Counted from the first letter of the stretch, positions 10,523-19,233 are shown. The stretch: DNA of 64,000 bases from CALGFI01 sp963786805 (GCA_963786805.1 CAWBAK010000003.1:248001-312000); one strand, 5' to 3'. A program made the numbers and translations. The notes: generated by a model from the letters alone, not told the origin.

Positions 10523-11235
10523 TGGCCAAGGTGCGGGAGCTCCGCGACCTCGGCGACGCCGACCTCCTCGAGCGGTTGGACTCCTCCAAGGAGGAGCTCT
10601 TCAACCTGCGCTTCCAGCTCGCGACGGGTCAGCTCGACAACCCGATGCGGATCGGCGAGGTGCGCCATGAGATCGCGCGGATCCTCACGATCCTGCGCGA
10701 GCGCGAGCTGGAGCAGCAGGCCGAAGAGCTCGAGGTGGCGGGGTCGGAGGACGCAGCCGGCGGCGATGAGACGGCCGCACGAGAAGCCGGTGTCCCGAAG
10801 CGAAGCCGGCTGCGGAGGAAAGCAGCAGCAGGAGGCATCGTGAGCGATCAGGAAACGCAGGAGCCGACGACCCAACCCGAGGCGACGACCGAGATGGCGA
10901 CGCCCGCGGACGCGACGACCGAGATGGCGAAGCCCGAGCCGGCAACGCGCGCGAAGGCGCCGGCCGCCGCGGAGGCCTCGTCCGATCGGACGCGCCGCAA
11001 GGTGCGAACCGGGGTGGTCGTGTCCGAGAAGATGGACAAGACCGTCCTCGTTCGGATCGACCGCAAGGTCCGGCATCCGCTCTACAAGAAGACGCTCAAG
11101 CGTTCGAACAAGCTCGCCGCGCACGACGAGAACAACGACGCGCGCGTCGGCGACACGGTTCGTGTGATGGAGACCCGCCCGATCAGCAAGACGAAGCGCT
11201 GGCGCATCGTCGAGGTCGTCGAGCGGGCCAAGTAA
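10522..11235 (+). CDS. rpmC: 50S ribosomal protein L29 reading in frame into S17
   Basis: GTG at 10522 overlaps the rplP stop and starts an L29 domain (residues 1-65) with SKEELFNLRFQLATGQLDNP and an acidic helix (EREREL-type, ILRERELEQQAEELE). No stop follows. The frame continues through a linker of about 40 residues, an Ala/Glu/Thr-rich stretch, and then a complete S17, giving 237 residues in all. In most bacteria rpmC and rpsQ are separate genes with a short overlap. Here an internal GTG with a strong AGGAGG (10830-10835) could still start S17 separately. If a one-base error is present, a TGA at 10841-10843 would end rpmC in the classic GTGA overlap. Confidence 0.85.
   Translation: MAKVRELRDLGDADLLERLDSSKEELFNLRFQLATGQLDNPMRIGEVRHEIARILTILRERELEQQAEELEVAGSEDAAGGDETAAREAGVPKRSRLRRKAAAGGIVSDQETQEPTTQPEATTEMATPADATTEMAKPEPATRAKAPAAAEASSDRTRRKVRTGVVVSEKMDKTVLVRIDRKVRHPLYKKTLKRSNKLAAHDENNDARVGDTVRVMETRPISKTKRWRIVEVVERAK
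10840..11235 (+). CDS. rpsQ: 30S ribosomal protein S17 (internal start)
   Basis: S17 is a primary 16S rRNA binder. The OB-fold domain starts at about residue 55 of this product with KVRTGVVVSEKMDKTVLVRI and continues RKVRHPLYKKTLKRSNKL to the C-terminal ETRPISKTKRWRIVEV. GTG at 10840 lies five bases after AGGAGG, a strong ribosome-binding site, and would give 131 residues including about 50 residues of Thr/Glu/Ala-rich extension. The same codons are in frame with the upstream L29 gene. Confidence 0.88.
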   Translation: MSDQETQEPTTQPEATTEMATPADATTEMAKPEPATRAKAPAAAEASSDRTRRKVRTGVVVSEKMDKTVLVRIDRKVRHPLYKKTLKRSNKLAAHDENNDARVGDTVRVMETRPISKTKRWRIVEVVERAK

Positions 11236-11244
11236 GGGGAATCG

Positions 11245-11613
11245 GTGATCCAACAGGAAACGCGCTGCAAGGTGGCGGACAACACGGGGGCCAAGGAGGT
11301 CCTGTGCATCCGCGTGCTCGGCGGCAGCCACAAGCGGTACGCCCGCGTCGGCGACGTGATCGTCGGCTCGGTCAAGGATGCCCTGCCCGGCGGCGGCGTG
11401 AAGAAGGGCGAAGTCGTCAAAGCGGTCGTCGTGCGGACCGCGAAGGAGCGGCGCCGGCCGGACGGCTCGTACATCAAGTTCGACGACAACGCCGTCGTGT
11501 TGATCAACGACCAGCGCAACCCGCGCGGGACCCGCATCTTCGGGCCCGTCGCGCGCGAGCTGCGCGAGAAGCGTTTCATGAAGATCATCTCGCTCGCCCC
11601 GGAGGTGCTGTGA
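11245..11613 (+). CDS. rplN: 50S ribosomal protein L14
   Basis: L14 lies at the subunit interface. The 122-residue product begins GTG-coded MIQQETRCKVADNTGAKEVL and contains VVRTAKERRRPDGSYIKFDDNAVVL, matching the family end to end. The stop overlaps the rplX ATG by one base. Confidence 0.98.
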   Translation: MIQQETRCKVADNTGAKEVLCIRVLGGSHKRYARVGDVIVGSVKDALPGGGVKKGEVVKAVVVRTAKERRRPDGSYIKFDDNAVVLINDQRNPRGTRIFGPVARELREKRFMKIISLAPEVL

Positions 11614-11951
11614 TGCCCGGCGTCGACATCAAGAAGGACGACAACGTGCGGGTCATGGCCGGCAAGAGCCGCGGTCATACCGGTCGCGTGATCCGCGTGA
11701 TCCCCAGCGAGGGCCGGGTCATGGTCGAGGGCGCCGCGATGGCGAAGAAGCACACGCGGACGCAGGGCAAGCGCTCCACCAGCGGCTCCCAGCTCCAGCA
11801 GGGCGGGATCATCGACACCGAGACGTTCATCGACATCTCGAACGTGCAGCTCGTCTGCAAGAGCTGCGGCAAGCCCACCCGCGTGGGTCACCGGCTCGAG
11901 GCCGACGGGACGAAGCTGCGGGTCTGCAGGAAGTGCGGTGAGGATCTGTGA
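11613..11951 (+). CDS. rplX: 50S ribosomal protein L24
   Basis: L24 initiates 50S assembly. The 112-residue product carries the KOW motif (VRVMAGKSRGHTGRVIRVIP) and a C-terminal pair of CxxC motifs (CKSCGKPTRVG and CRKCGED) that probably binds zinc, as in several actinobacterial L24 proteins. ATG overlaps the rplN stop; the TGA overlaps the GTG of rplE. Confidence 0.96.
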   Translation: MPGVDIKKDDNVRVMAGKSRGHTGRVIRVIPSEGRVMVEGAAMAKKHTRTQGKRSTSGSQLQQGGIIDTETFIDISNVQLVCKSCGKPTRVGHRLEADGTKLRVCRKCGEDL

Positions 11952-12526
11952 GCAAGACCGAGTACCGGCCCCGCCTCAAGGACCGCTTCCGTGCCGATGC
12001 GGTCCCTCGGCTCCAGAGCGAGCTGGGTCTGTCCAACGTCATGCAGGTCCCGCGCCTGGAGAAGGTCGTCCTGAACATGGGCGTGGGTGACGCGCTGAAG
12101 GATGGCCGTATGCTGGAGGCCGCCGTCGAAGACCTCACGATCATCACCGGGCAGAAGCCGGTGATCACGAAGGCGCGGAAGTCCATCGCCGGGTTCAAGC
12201 TCCGTGAGGGGATGTCGATCGGCGCGAAGGTCACCCTGCGGGGCGACCGGATGTGGGAGTTCATCGATCGGCTCGTATCGATCGCGATCCCTCGGATCCG
12301 GGACTTCCGCGGGCTGAACCCGGGCTCGTTCGACGGCAGGGGAAATTTCACCCTCGGCCTCACCGAGCAGTTGATCTTCCCGGAGATCGACTACGACAAG
12401 GTGGCCAAGGTCCGGGGGATGGACATCACGATCGCGACGACGGCGAAGAACGACGAACAGGGCCGAGCGCTCCTGGTCGCCCTGGGATTCCCCTTCGAGG
12501 GCATCCCGGTGATCCAGGCCTCGTGA
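11948..12526 (+). CDS. rplE: 50S ribosomal protein L5
   Basis: L5 binds 5S rRNA and contacts S13 across the subunit interface. The 192-residue product has PRLEKVVLNMGVGDALKDG, ITGQKPVITKARKSIAGFKLREG and the SFDGRGNFTLGLTEQLIFPEI region. GTG start in a GTGA overlap with rplX. About ten residues longer at the N-terminus than short L5 forms. Confidence 0.97.
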   Translation: MSKTEYRPRLKDRFRADAVPRLQSELGLSNVMQVPRLEKVVLNMGVGDALKDGRMLEAAVEDLTIITGQKPVITKARKSIAGFKLREGMSIGAKVTLRGDRMWEFIDRLVSIAIPRIRDFRGLNPGSFDGRGNFTLGLTEQLIFPEIDYDKVAKVRGMDITIATTAKNDEQGRALLVALGFPFEGIPVIQAS

Positions 12527-12563
12527 CGAAGACGGAGCCAAAGAAGAAGACGGAGAGGGACGG

Positions 12564-12749
12564 ATGGCGAAGAAAGCACTGGTGAACAAGCAGCAGCGAC
12601 AGGGCAAGTTCAAGGTGCGCGAGTACACGCGCTGCAAGCGGTGCGGCCGTTCGAGGGCCGTGTACCGCCGCTTCATGCTCTGCCGCATCTGCTTCCGTGA
12701 GCTCGCCCACCTCGGGGAGCTGCCGGGGGTGACGAAGGCGTCATGGTGA
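12564..12749 (+). CDS. rpsN: 30S ribosomal protein S14 type Z
   Basis: S14 is a 30S head protein. The 61-residue zinc-binding form has Cys24-x2-Cys27 and Cys40-x2-Cys43 (CKRCGRSRAVYRRFMLCRIC). It begins MAKKALVNKQQR after AGAGAGGGACGG. Its last codons overlap rpsH by seven bases. Confidence 0.97.
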   Translation: MAKKALVNKQQRQGKFKVREYTRCKRCGRSRAVYRRFMLCRICFRELAHLGELPGVTKASW

Positions 12750-13156
12750 GGCTCTCGACCAACGTCACCGACCCCACCGGAGATCTGCTCACGCGGATCC
12801 GCAACGCGAACCTCGCGTATAAGGACGATCTCCTCGTGCCGTTCTCGAAGATGAACGAGGCCGTGCTGCGGATCTTGTCGAGCGAAGGGTTCGTCGGCGC
12901 GTTCGCTCCCGAAGGTGAAGGCATCGAGCGCGTGTTCCGCGTGAACCTCAAGTACGGGCCCAAGCGCGAGCGGACGATCACCGGGCTCAAGCGCATCAGC
13001 ACGCCTGGCCGCCGGATCTACGTCGGCCGGCACGACCTGCCGCGCGTGCTGGGCGGGCTCGGGATCTCGATCGTGTCGACGTCCCACGGCGTGATGACCG
13101 ACCGCGACGCCTCTCGCAGGGGCATCGGTGGCGAGGTCCTCGCGCACGTCTGGTAA
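12743..13156 (+). CDS. rpsH: 30S ribosomal protein S8
   Basis: S8 binds the 16S central domain and in Escherichia coli represses the spc operon. The 137-residue product has DLLTRIRNANLAYKD, RISTPGRRIYVGRHDLPRVL and the C-terminal ISTSHGVMTDRDASRRGIGGEVL signature. ATG at 12743 overlaps the rpsN end (ATGGTGA), suggesting coupling. Confidence 0.97.
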   Translation: MVRLSTNVTDPTGDLLTRIRNANLAYKDDLLVPFSKMNEAVLRILSSEGFVGAFAPEGEGIERVFRVNLKYGPKRERTITGLKRISTPGRRIYVGRHDLPRVLGGLGISIVSTSHGVMTDRDASRRGIGGEVLAHVW

Positions 13157-13189
13157 GCGAAGAAGGACAAGGAAGAGGCTGGGGAGAAG

Positions 13190-13741
13190 ATGAGCCGGAT
13201 CGGAAGACAACCGATCGAGATCCCGAGCGGCGTCGACGTCACGGTCGGCGATGACGCCGTCGTGACCGTGAAGGGCCCTCGCGGGACCCTCAGCCAGCGC
13301 GTGCACGCAGAGATGAAGATCGTCCAGGAGGACGGGACGATCCGGGTCGAGCGGCCGAGCGATGAGGGGTTCCACCGAAGCCTCCACGGACTGACGCGCT
13401 CGCTCATCGCGAACATGGTGCAAGGCGTGACGAACGGCTACGAGAAACGGCTGGCGGTCGTCGGCGTCGGGTACCGGGCCGCGATGAAGGGCAACGACCT
13501 CGAAGTCCAGGTCGGCTTCTCCCATCCGGTGTCCGTGACGGCACCCGAAGGGATCGAGTTCGAGACACCGACGGGCACCTCGATCGTCGTGCGCGGCAAC
13601 GACAAGCAGCTGGTCGGCGAGGTGGCCGCGAACATCCGCAAGATCCGCAAGCCCGAGCCCTACAAGGGCAAGGGCATCCGGTACGAGGGCGAGTACGTCC
13701 GCAAGAAGGCGGGCAAGGCAGCCAAGACGGGGGCCGCGTGA
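13190..13741 (+). CDS. rplF: 50S ribosomal protein L6
   Basis: L6 lies near the GTPase-associated centre. The 183-residue product begins MSRIGRQPIEIPSGVDV and shows duplicated L6 folds with VKGPRGTLSQRVHAEM and the C-terminal signature PEPYKGKGIRYEGEYVRKK. AAGGAAGAGG lies upstream. A short Lys/Ala-rich tail follows. Confidence 0.97.
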   Translation: MSRIGRQPIEIPSGVDVTVGDDAVVTVKGPRGTLSQRVHAEMKIVQEDGTIRVERPSDEGFHRSLHGLTRSLIANMVQGVTNGYEKRLAVVGVGYRAAMKGNDLEVQVGFSHPVSVTAPEGIEFETPTGTSIVVRGNDKQLVGEVAANIRKIRKPEPYKGKGIRYEGEYVRKKAGKAAKTGAA

Positions 13742-14094
13742 TGGACGCCAAGACCAAGCGCCAAGCGCGCGTGCGCCGCCACGTCCGGGTCCGGAGGAAG
13801 ATCTCCGGGACCGCCGAGCGACCGCGTCTGGCCGTGTACCGGTCCAACCGGCACATCTATGCGCAGCTCATCGACGACGACGCCGCGCGCACGCTGGTCG
13901 CCGCCTCCGACCGCGAGGTCAAAGCGGGCGGCGACGGCAAGGTCGAGCCTGCCAAGGCGGTGGGCGGGCTCCTGGCCGAGCGCGCGAAGGCCGCCGGCGT
14001 GGCCCGGGCCGTGCTCGACCGCGGCGGCCGGCTGTTCCACGGCCGGGTGGCTGCGCTCGCCGAGGGAGCCAGAGAGAAGGGACTGCAGATCTGA
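13741..14094 (+). CDS. rplR: 50S ribosomal protein L18
   Basis: L18 binds 5S rRNA. The product of 117 residues has the basic N-terminus RQARVRRHVRVRRKISGTAE and RLAVYRSNRHIYAQLIDDD. ATG at 13741 overlaps the rplF stop by one base; GTG at 13738 would add one residue and cannot be excluded. The stop overlaps the rpsE ATG. Confidence 0.96.
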   Translation: MDAKTKRQARVRRHVRVRRKISGTAERPRLAVYRSNRHIYAQLIDDDAARTLVAASDREVKAGGDGKVEPAKAVGGLLAERAKAAGVARAVLDRGGRLFHGRVAALAEGAREKGLQI

Positions 14095-14726
14095 TGCGCC
14101 GCTACGACACGCAAGGCGAGAAGAGCATCTACGAGGAGCGGGTGATCAACATCAACCGCGTGGCGAAGGTCGTCAAGGGCGGCCGCCGCTTCTCGTTCGC
14201 CGCGCTCGTCGTGGTCGGCGACGGAGCCGGCCGTGTCGGCCTCGGCTACGGCAAGGCGAAGGAGGTCCCCGCGGCGATCGCGAAAGGCGTCGAGGAGGCC
14301 AAGCGCAAGATGTTCGAGGTCCCGATGATGGGGACCACGATCCCGCATCAGGTGACGGGCGTGGACGGCGCCGGCGTCGTCCTGCTCAAGCCCGCCGCTC
14401 CCGGCACCGGCGTCATCGCCGGGGGTCCGGTGCGCGCGCTCGTCGAGTGCGCCGGCATCAAGGACATCCTGTCCAAGTCGATGGGGTCTTCCAACCAGAT
14501 CAACATCGTGAAGGCGGCGATGGCCGGCTTGAAGTCGCTGAAGCGGCCGCACGAGGTCGCGCGGCTGCGCGGTCGCGACGTTCGCGACGTGGCGCCCAAG
14601 CCGATGCTCGACGCCGTCAACGCCGCGCAGGATCGCCTGTCGGCGACCCGGGCGGCCAAGCTCGAAGAGGTCTACGGGGATCAGGCGGGCGCGTCGCCGG
14701 AGCCGCGGGGCGGTGGGCGTCGATGA
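14094..14726 (+). CDS. rpsE: 30S ribosomal protein S5
   Basis: S5 takes part in decoding fidelity and the mRNA entry helicase. The 210-residue product has the double-stranded RNA-binding fold VININRVAKVVKGGRRFSF and the C-terminal domain with VRALVECAGIKDILSKSMGS. A short Gly/Arg-rich tail ends the protein. ATGA overlap with rpmD. Confidence 0.97.
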   Translation: MRRYDTQGEKSIYEERVININRVAKVVKGGRRFSFAALVVVGDGAGRVGLGYGKAKEVPAAIAKGVEEAKRKMFEVPMMGTTIPHQVTGVDGAGVVLLKPAAPGTGVIAGGPVRALVECAGIKDILSKSMGSSNQINIVKAAMAGLKSLKRPHEVARLRGRDVRDVAPKPMLDAVNAAQDRLSATRAAKLEEVYGDQAGASPEPRGGGRR

Positions 14727-14947
14727 AGCTCAAGGTCACCCAGGTCCGCAGCGGGATCCATCACCCGAAGGACCAGAAGAGCACCATCCGGCGCCTCGGG
14801 TTGCACCGCATCAACGACTCCGTCGTGAAGGAGGACCGCCCCGAGATCCGGGGGATGATCGCGAAGGTCAGTCACCTGGTCCGGGTGGAAGAGGTCGACG
14901 ACGGCGAGGCCAAAGCCGCGGGCGGCCGGGGGAGGAAGAAGTCGTGA
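14723..14947 (+). CDS. rpmD: 50S ribosomal protein L30
   Basis: L30 is a small 50S protein. The 74-residue product has KVTQVRSGIHHPKDQKSTIR and LGLHRINDSVVKEDRPEIRG, then a polar tail (EAKAAGGRGRKKS) beyond the usual 60 residues. ATG at 14723 overlaps the rpsE stop; the end overlaps the GTG of rplO. Confidence 0.95.
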   Translation: MKLKVTQVRSGIHHPKDQKSTIRRLGLHRINDSVVKEDRPEIRGMIAKVSHLVRVEEVDDGEAKAAGGRGRKKS

Positions 14948-15387
14948 AGCTCCACCATCTCAAGCCCGCAGCGGGCGCCAAGAAGGACCGCAAGCGCGTC
15001 GGGCGCGGCCGCGCCGGCGTTCGCGGGAAGACCGCGGGACGGGGCACGAAGGGCTACCTGGCCAAGCACAACCCGAAGCCCGGCTTCGAGGGTGGCCAGA
15101 TGCCGCTCCAGCGCCGCATTCCCAAGCTGAAGGGTTTCAAGAACCCGAACCGGCGCGAGTTCGCGGTCGTCAACGTCGAGACGCTCGCGAAGTACTTCGA
15201 CAAGACCGTGGATCCCGACGCCTTGTTCGCGCACGGCCTGGTCCGCAGGGGCCGGCCCGTGAAGGTCCTCGCGCGCGGCGAGATCGACAAGGCGCTCACG
15301 GTTCGCGCTCACGCGTTCTCCGAGGCGGCGAAGACCAAGATCGAGGGTGCCGGAGGCACGACCGAGATCATGTCCGACGAAGGGTAG
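14944..15387 (+). CDS. rplO: 50S ribosomal protein L15
   Basis: L15 is a late-assembly 50S protein. GTG at 14944 gives 147 residues: MKLHHLKPAAGAKKDRKRVG, then the Gly/Arg-rich GKTAGRGTKGY stretch, FEGGQMPLQRRIPKLKGFK and a globular C-terminus. The start is in a GTGA overlap with rpmD. Typical L15 length and order before secY. Confidence 0.96.
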   Translation: MKLHHLKPAAGAKKDRKRVGRGRAGVRGKTAGRGTKGYLAKHNPKPGFEGGQMPLQRRIPKLKGFKNPNRREFAVVNVETLAKYFDKTVDPDALFAHGLVRRGRPVKVLARGEIDKALTVRAHAFSEAAKTKIEGAGGTTEIMSDEG

Positions 15388-15399
15388 GATGAGGGTCTC

Positions 15400-16695
15400 G
15401 TGCTCCGAGCCTTCGTCAACTCGTTCAAGGTCCCGGACCTTCGGAACAAGATCCTCTTCACGCTGTTCGTCATCGCCGTCTACCGGCTCGGCTCGCACGT
15501 GCCGGTTCCGGTGGTGGACATCAACATCCTGCAGAACGCGCTGGAGCAGCAGGGCCAGACCGGGTTCCTGAGCTTCATCGACCTGTTCTCGGGCGGGGCG
15601 CTCACGCGGATGGCCGTCTTCGGCCTCGGGATCATGCCGTACATCACGTCGTCGATCATCATGCAGCTGCTCACGGTCGTGATCCCCAAGCTCGAGCAGT
15701 GGCAGAAGCAGGGCGAGCAGGGGACCAAGAAGATCAACCAGTGGACCCGTTACGTCACCGTCGTGCTCGCGCTCCTGCAGTCGACGGGGTTGGTCTTCCT
15801 GTTCCACTCGACCGACTCGGCGAGCGGTCTCGGCGTCGACATCTTCCCAGCGGGCGAGTTCACCGCGGCCAACATCTCGCTCATCGTGCTCGTCATGACC
15901 GCCGGCACGGCGATGATCATGTGGCTGGGCGAGCTGATCACGCAGCGCGGGATCGGCAACGGCATGTCCATCCTGATCTTCTCGAGCGTGATCTCGCGTC
16001 TGCCCCAGGACGGGCGAGCCATCCTGCTCACGGGCGGGACGGCCAAGTTCGTCACGATCATCCTCATCGGGCTCGCGATCATCGTGGCCGTGATCTTCAT
16101 CGAGCAGGGCCAGAGGCGGATCCCCGTCCAGTACGCGAAACGGGTGGTGGGCCGCCGCATGACGGCGGGCGGAAGCACGTATATCCCGCTGAAGGTGAAC
16201 CAGTCGGGCGTGATCCCGATCATCTTCGCCAGCTCGTTGCTCTACTTCCCGACGCTGCTGGCCAGCGTGTACCACGCGGCCTGGTTCCAGAACGTCGTGA
16301 ACAACTACATCACGAACCAACGGAACATCGCGTACATGGTCATCTACGGCCTGCTCGTGGTGTTCTTCGCGTACTTCTACACCGCGATCGCGTTCAACCC
16401 CGTGGACACCGCCGACAACCTCCGCAAGTACGGGGGGTTCGTGCCGGGCATCCGGCCCGGGCCGCCCACGGCCGACTACCTCAGCTTCGTGCTCACGCGG
16501 ATCACGCTGCCCGGCTCGCTGTTCCTCGCGACCGTCGCGCTGCTGCCGGCGATCTTCTTCGCGTTCTTCCTTCCCGTGCAGCAGTTCCCGTTCGGCGGCA
16601 CCTCGCTGTTGATCACGGTGGGCGTCGCGCTCGAGACCATGAAGCAGCTCGAATCGCAGCTGCTCATGCGTCACTACGAGGGCTTCCTGAGGTAA
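15400..16695 (+). CDS. secY: Protein translocase subunit SecY
   Basis: SecY is the channel of the Sec translocase in the inner membrane. The 431-residue product has ten predicted membrane segments, the plug region with FIDLFSGGALTRMAVFGLGIMPYI, TQRGIGNGMSILIF between TM4 and TM5, and the cytoplasmic loops carrying RRIPVQYAKRVVGRRM and DNLRKYGGFVPGIRPG. GTG start with GATGAGGG upstream. It follows rplO as usual for the spc operon. Confidence 0.98.
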   Translation: MLRAFVNSFKVPDLRNKILFTLFVIAVYRLGSHVPVPVVDINILQNALEQQGQTGFLSFIDLFSGGALTRMAVFGLGIMPYITSSIIMQLLTVVIPKLEQWQKQGEQGTKKINQWTRYVTVVLALLQSTGLVFLFHSTDSASGLGVDIFPAGEFTAANISLIVLVMTAGTAMIMWLGELITQRGIGNGMSILIFSSVISRLPQDGRAILLTGGTAKFVTIILIGLAIIVAVIFIEQGQRRIPVQYAKRVVGRRMTAGGSTYIPLKVNQSGVIPIIFASSLLYFPTLLASVYHAAWFQNVVNNYITNQRNIAYMVIYGLLVVFFAYFYTAIAFNPVDTADNLRKYGGFVPGIRPGPPTADYLSFVLTRITLPGSLFLATVALLPAIFFAFFLPVQQFPFGGTSLLITVGVALETMKQLESQLLMRHYEGFLR

Positions 16696-16699
16696 CTCG

Positions 16700-17362
16700 G
16701 TGCGCATCATCCTCCTCGGGCCTCCTGGTGCGGGCAAGGGGACACAGGGTCGACACCTCGCCGAGCGCTATGGGCTCCCGGTGATCGCGACGGGCGACAC
16801 CTTCCGGGAGCAGATCGCGAAGGAGACCCCGCTCGGCCTGCAGGCCAAGGAGTTCGTCGACCGAGGGGACTACGTGCCCGACGACGTCACGACGAAGATG
16901 GTGCTCGCCCGGCTCGAGGAGCCCGACGCCCGCGAGGGGTTCATCCTCGACGGCTTCCCGCGCACGGTTCCGCAGGCCCAGGCGCTCGAGCGGGCGCTGG
17001 CCGCCGCCGGCCGGCCCCTGTCCGCCGTGTTGAACTTCAAGATCCCCGACGAGCTCGCGGTGAAGCGGCTGATGGCCCGGATCGTCTGTCCGAACTGCAG
17101 GCGGACCTACAACCGGGAGTTCAAGCCACCGCGCGTCGCCGGCATCTGCGACGTCTGCGGCCACGCGCTCGAGAGCCGATCGGACGACGACGAGGTCACC
17201 ATCCGCAAGCGCCTGGAGATCTACCATCGGGAGACCAAGCCGCTGGTCCTGTACTTCTGGGAGCGCGGCTTGCTGCGGGATATCGACGCCGAAGCGCCCG
17301 AGGAGGTCGTCGCGGACCGCACGATCGAGGCCATCGCGGACCTGACGGAAGACTACGGATGA
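16700..17362 (+). CDS. adk: Adenylate kinase, zinc-binding LID
   Basis: Adenylate kinase interconverts ATP, AMP and ADP. The 220-residue product has the P-loop GPPGAGKGT at 7-15, DGFPRTVPQAQAL, and a LID domain with Cys130-x2-Cys133 and Cys150-x2-Cys153, which should bind zinc. GTG start four bases after the secY stop; the stop overlaps the map ATG. Confidence 0.97.
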   Translation: MRIILLGPPGAGKGTQGRHLAERYGLPVIATGDTFREQIAKETPLGLQAKEFVDRGDYVPDDVTTKMVLARLEEPDAREGFILDGFPRTVPQAQALERALAAAGRPLSAVLNFKIPDELAVKRLMARIVCPNCRRTYNREFKPPRVAGICDVCGHALESRSDDDEVTIRKRLEIYHRETKPLVLYFWERGLLRDIDAEAPEEVVADRTIEAIADLTEDYG

Positions 17363-18114
17363 TCATCTACAAGTCGGCAGACGAGATCGCCAAGATGCGC
17401 AAGTCCGGCCGGATCCTGGCCGGCACGATCGATCGCGTCGTCGCGGCCGTGCGCCCGGGCATCGCGACGGCGGACCTGGACGCCGTGGCCGAGGCGTACA
17501 TCGACGAACAGGGCGCGATCCCGTCCTTCAAGGGCTACAAGGGCTTTCCCGCGTCGATCTGCGCCTCGATCAACGAGGAGGTCGTGCACGGCATCCCCTC
17601 GCGGAAGCGCGTCCTGTCCGAGGGCGACATCCTCTCCTTGGACTTCGGAGCGATCTGGGAGGGGTTCCACTCGGACTCGGCGCTCACGATGTTCGTCGGA
17701 GATCCCCCGTCGGCCGAGGCGGAGAAGCTCGTGCGGGTCACGGAGGAGGCCCTCGAGGCCGGGATCTCGCAGATCGCGCTCGGCGCGCGGCTGTCCGACG
17801 TCGGAGCCGCGGTGCAGCAGGTCGCCGAGGGCGCCGGGTTCTCCGTCGTGCGCGAGTACGTGGGGCACGGGATCGGGCGGAACATGCACGAGGACCCCCA
17901 GATCCCGAACTACGGCGAGCCCGGCCGCGGCCCGCTGATCAAGCCGGGACTGGTGGTGGCCGTCGAGCCGATGGTCAACATCGGCGGGTGGGAGACGCGG
18001 GTGCTCGCCGACGACTGGACCGTGGTGACCGAGGACGGGTCGCTCTCGGCCCACTTCGAGCACACGATCGCGGTCACCGAGGACGGCCGCGAGGTCCTCA
18101 CGGCCCGCGGCTGA
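17359..18114 (+). CDS. map: Type I methionine aminopeptidase
   Basis: It removes the N-terminal Met from new proteins. The 251-residue product has the pita-bread fold with metal ligands in LSLDFGAIWEGFHSDSA (two Asp), the His of VGHGIGRNMHEDP, and Glu residues in AVEPMVNIGG and the last segment LSAHFEHTIAVTEDG. ATG overlaps the adk stop, giving a secY-adk-map unit. Confidence 0.97.
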   Translation: MIIYKSADEIAKMRKSGRILAGTIDRVVAAVRPGIATADLDAVAEAYIDEQGAIPSFKGYKGFPASICASINEEVVHGIPSRKRVLSEGDILSLDFGAIWEGFHSDSALTMFVGDPPSAEAEKLVRVTEEALEAGISQIALGARLSDVGAAVQQVAEGAGFSVVREYVGHGIGRNMHEDPQIPNYGEPGRGPLIKPGLVVAVEPMVNIGGWETRVLADDWTVVTEDGSLSAHFEHTIAVTEDGREVLTARG

Positions 18115-18120
18115 GCCTTC

Positions 18121-19182
18121 GTGAAAGCGCTTGTTCTGGCGGGAGGCAGCGGAAGTCGGCTGCGCCCGATCACCTACTCGCAGTCGAAGCAGCTGATCCC
18201 GGTGGCCAACAAGCCGATCCTCTTCTACGGCCTGGAAGCGCTCGCGGCGGCAGGCATCCAGGACGTGGGCATGATCGTGGGGGAGACCGAGGACGAGATC
18301 AGGGGTGCCGTCGGCGACGGGAGCCGCTGGGGGCTCCGAGTGCGATTCATCCCTCAGGATGCCCCCCTCGGGCTTGCCCATGCGGTCCTCACCGCCCAGG
18401 AGTACCTGGGAGAAGAGGATTTCGTCATGTATCTCGGCGACAACCTGGTCCGAGAGGGTTTGACGGCGTTCGTCGCTGCGTTCGAGGAGCATCGACCCGA
18501 CGCCCAGATCTTCCTCGCGAAGGTACCCGCTCCTGAGCGCTTCGGCGTCGCGGTCATCGACGGCGAGCGCGTGACCCGCCTCGTGGAGAAGCCGACCGAG
18601 CACATCTCGGACTTCGCGCTGTCTGGGATCTACGTCTTCAGCCCCGCGATCTTCGCCGCCGCCAAGTCCATACAGCCTTCATCGAGAGGAGAGTTGGAGA
18701 TCACCGACGCGATCCAATTCCTCATCGATCATGGTTACCAAGTGCGGGCCCAGCAGATCACCGGTTGGTGGAAGGACACGGGGAAGGTCGAAGACCTGCT
18801 CGAGGCGAACCGGATCATGCTGGATGAGCAGGGACGACGGATCGATGGATCGGTGGATCGTGCGACGCACGTGGTCGGTGCGGTTGTTGTCGAGGAAGGT
18901 GCGGAGATCACCGAGAGCGTCCTCCGTGGACCGGTCGTCATCGGACGTTCCGCGATCGTCGCCCGTTCGACGCTCGGGCCGCATGTTTCGGTCTATGACG
19001 GGAGCCGGATCGAGGACAGCGAGATCTCGAACTCGATCATCATGGGTGGAGCGACGATCTCCGAGATGCGCCCCATGAACGGCTCGCTGATCGGGACGAA
19101 CGTGGAGATCCAGAAGAGTGATCGGCATCCGGCCGCGTTCCGCTTCGTGATCGGCGACTCATCGCGTGTCCAGATCCCGTGA
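18121..19182 (+). CDS. rfbA: Glucose-1-phosphate thymidylyltransferase, long form
   Basis: This enzyme makes dTDP-glucose, the first step of dTDP-L-rhamnose synthesis. The 353-residue product begins with LAGGSGSRLRPITYSQSKQ and has the sugar-binding EKPTEHISDFALSGIYVF and WWKDTGKVEDLLEANR. A C-terminal left-handed beta-helix follows (hexad repeats such as ITESVLRGPVVIGRSAIV), as in the long StrD-like forms; the shorter RmlA proteins of about 290 residues lack it. GTG start six bases after map, so it may be read from the spc operon. Confidence 0.93.
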   Translation: MKALVLAGGSGSRLRPITYSQSKQLIPVANKPILFYGLEALAAAGIQDVGMIVGETEDEIRGAVGDGSRWGLRVRFIPQDAPLGLAHAVLTAQEYLGEEDFVMYLGDNLVREGLTAFVAAFEEHRPDAQIFLAKVPAPERFGVAVIDGERVTRLVEKPTEHISDFALSGIYVFSPAIFAAAKSIQPSSRGELEITDAIQFLIDHGYQVRAQQITGWWKDTGKVEDLLEANRIMLDEQGRRIDGSVDRATHVVGAVVVEEGAEITESVLRGPVVIGRSAIVARSTLGPHVSVYDGSRIEDSEISNSIIMGGATISEMRPMNGSLIGTNVEIQKSDRHPAAFRFVIGDSSRVQIP

Positions 19183-19233
19183 CGCGCGGGGGCTGACCGC
19201 GGAGGACCAGGACAGCCTTCGTTCCAGTCCGAT

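Noticed and set aside
14872..16737. 621-residue minus-strand frame opposite rplO and secY
   Set aside because: Composition (Arg, Asp, His, Glu) and position show it to be an antisense shadow of secY.
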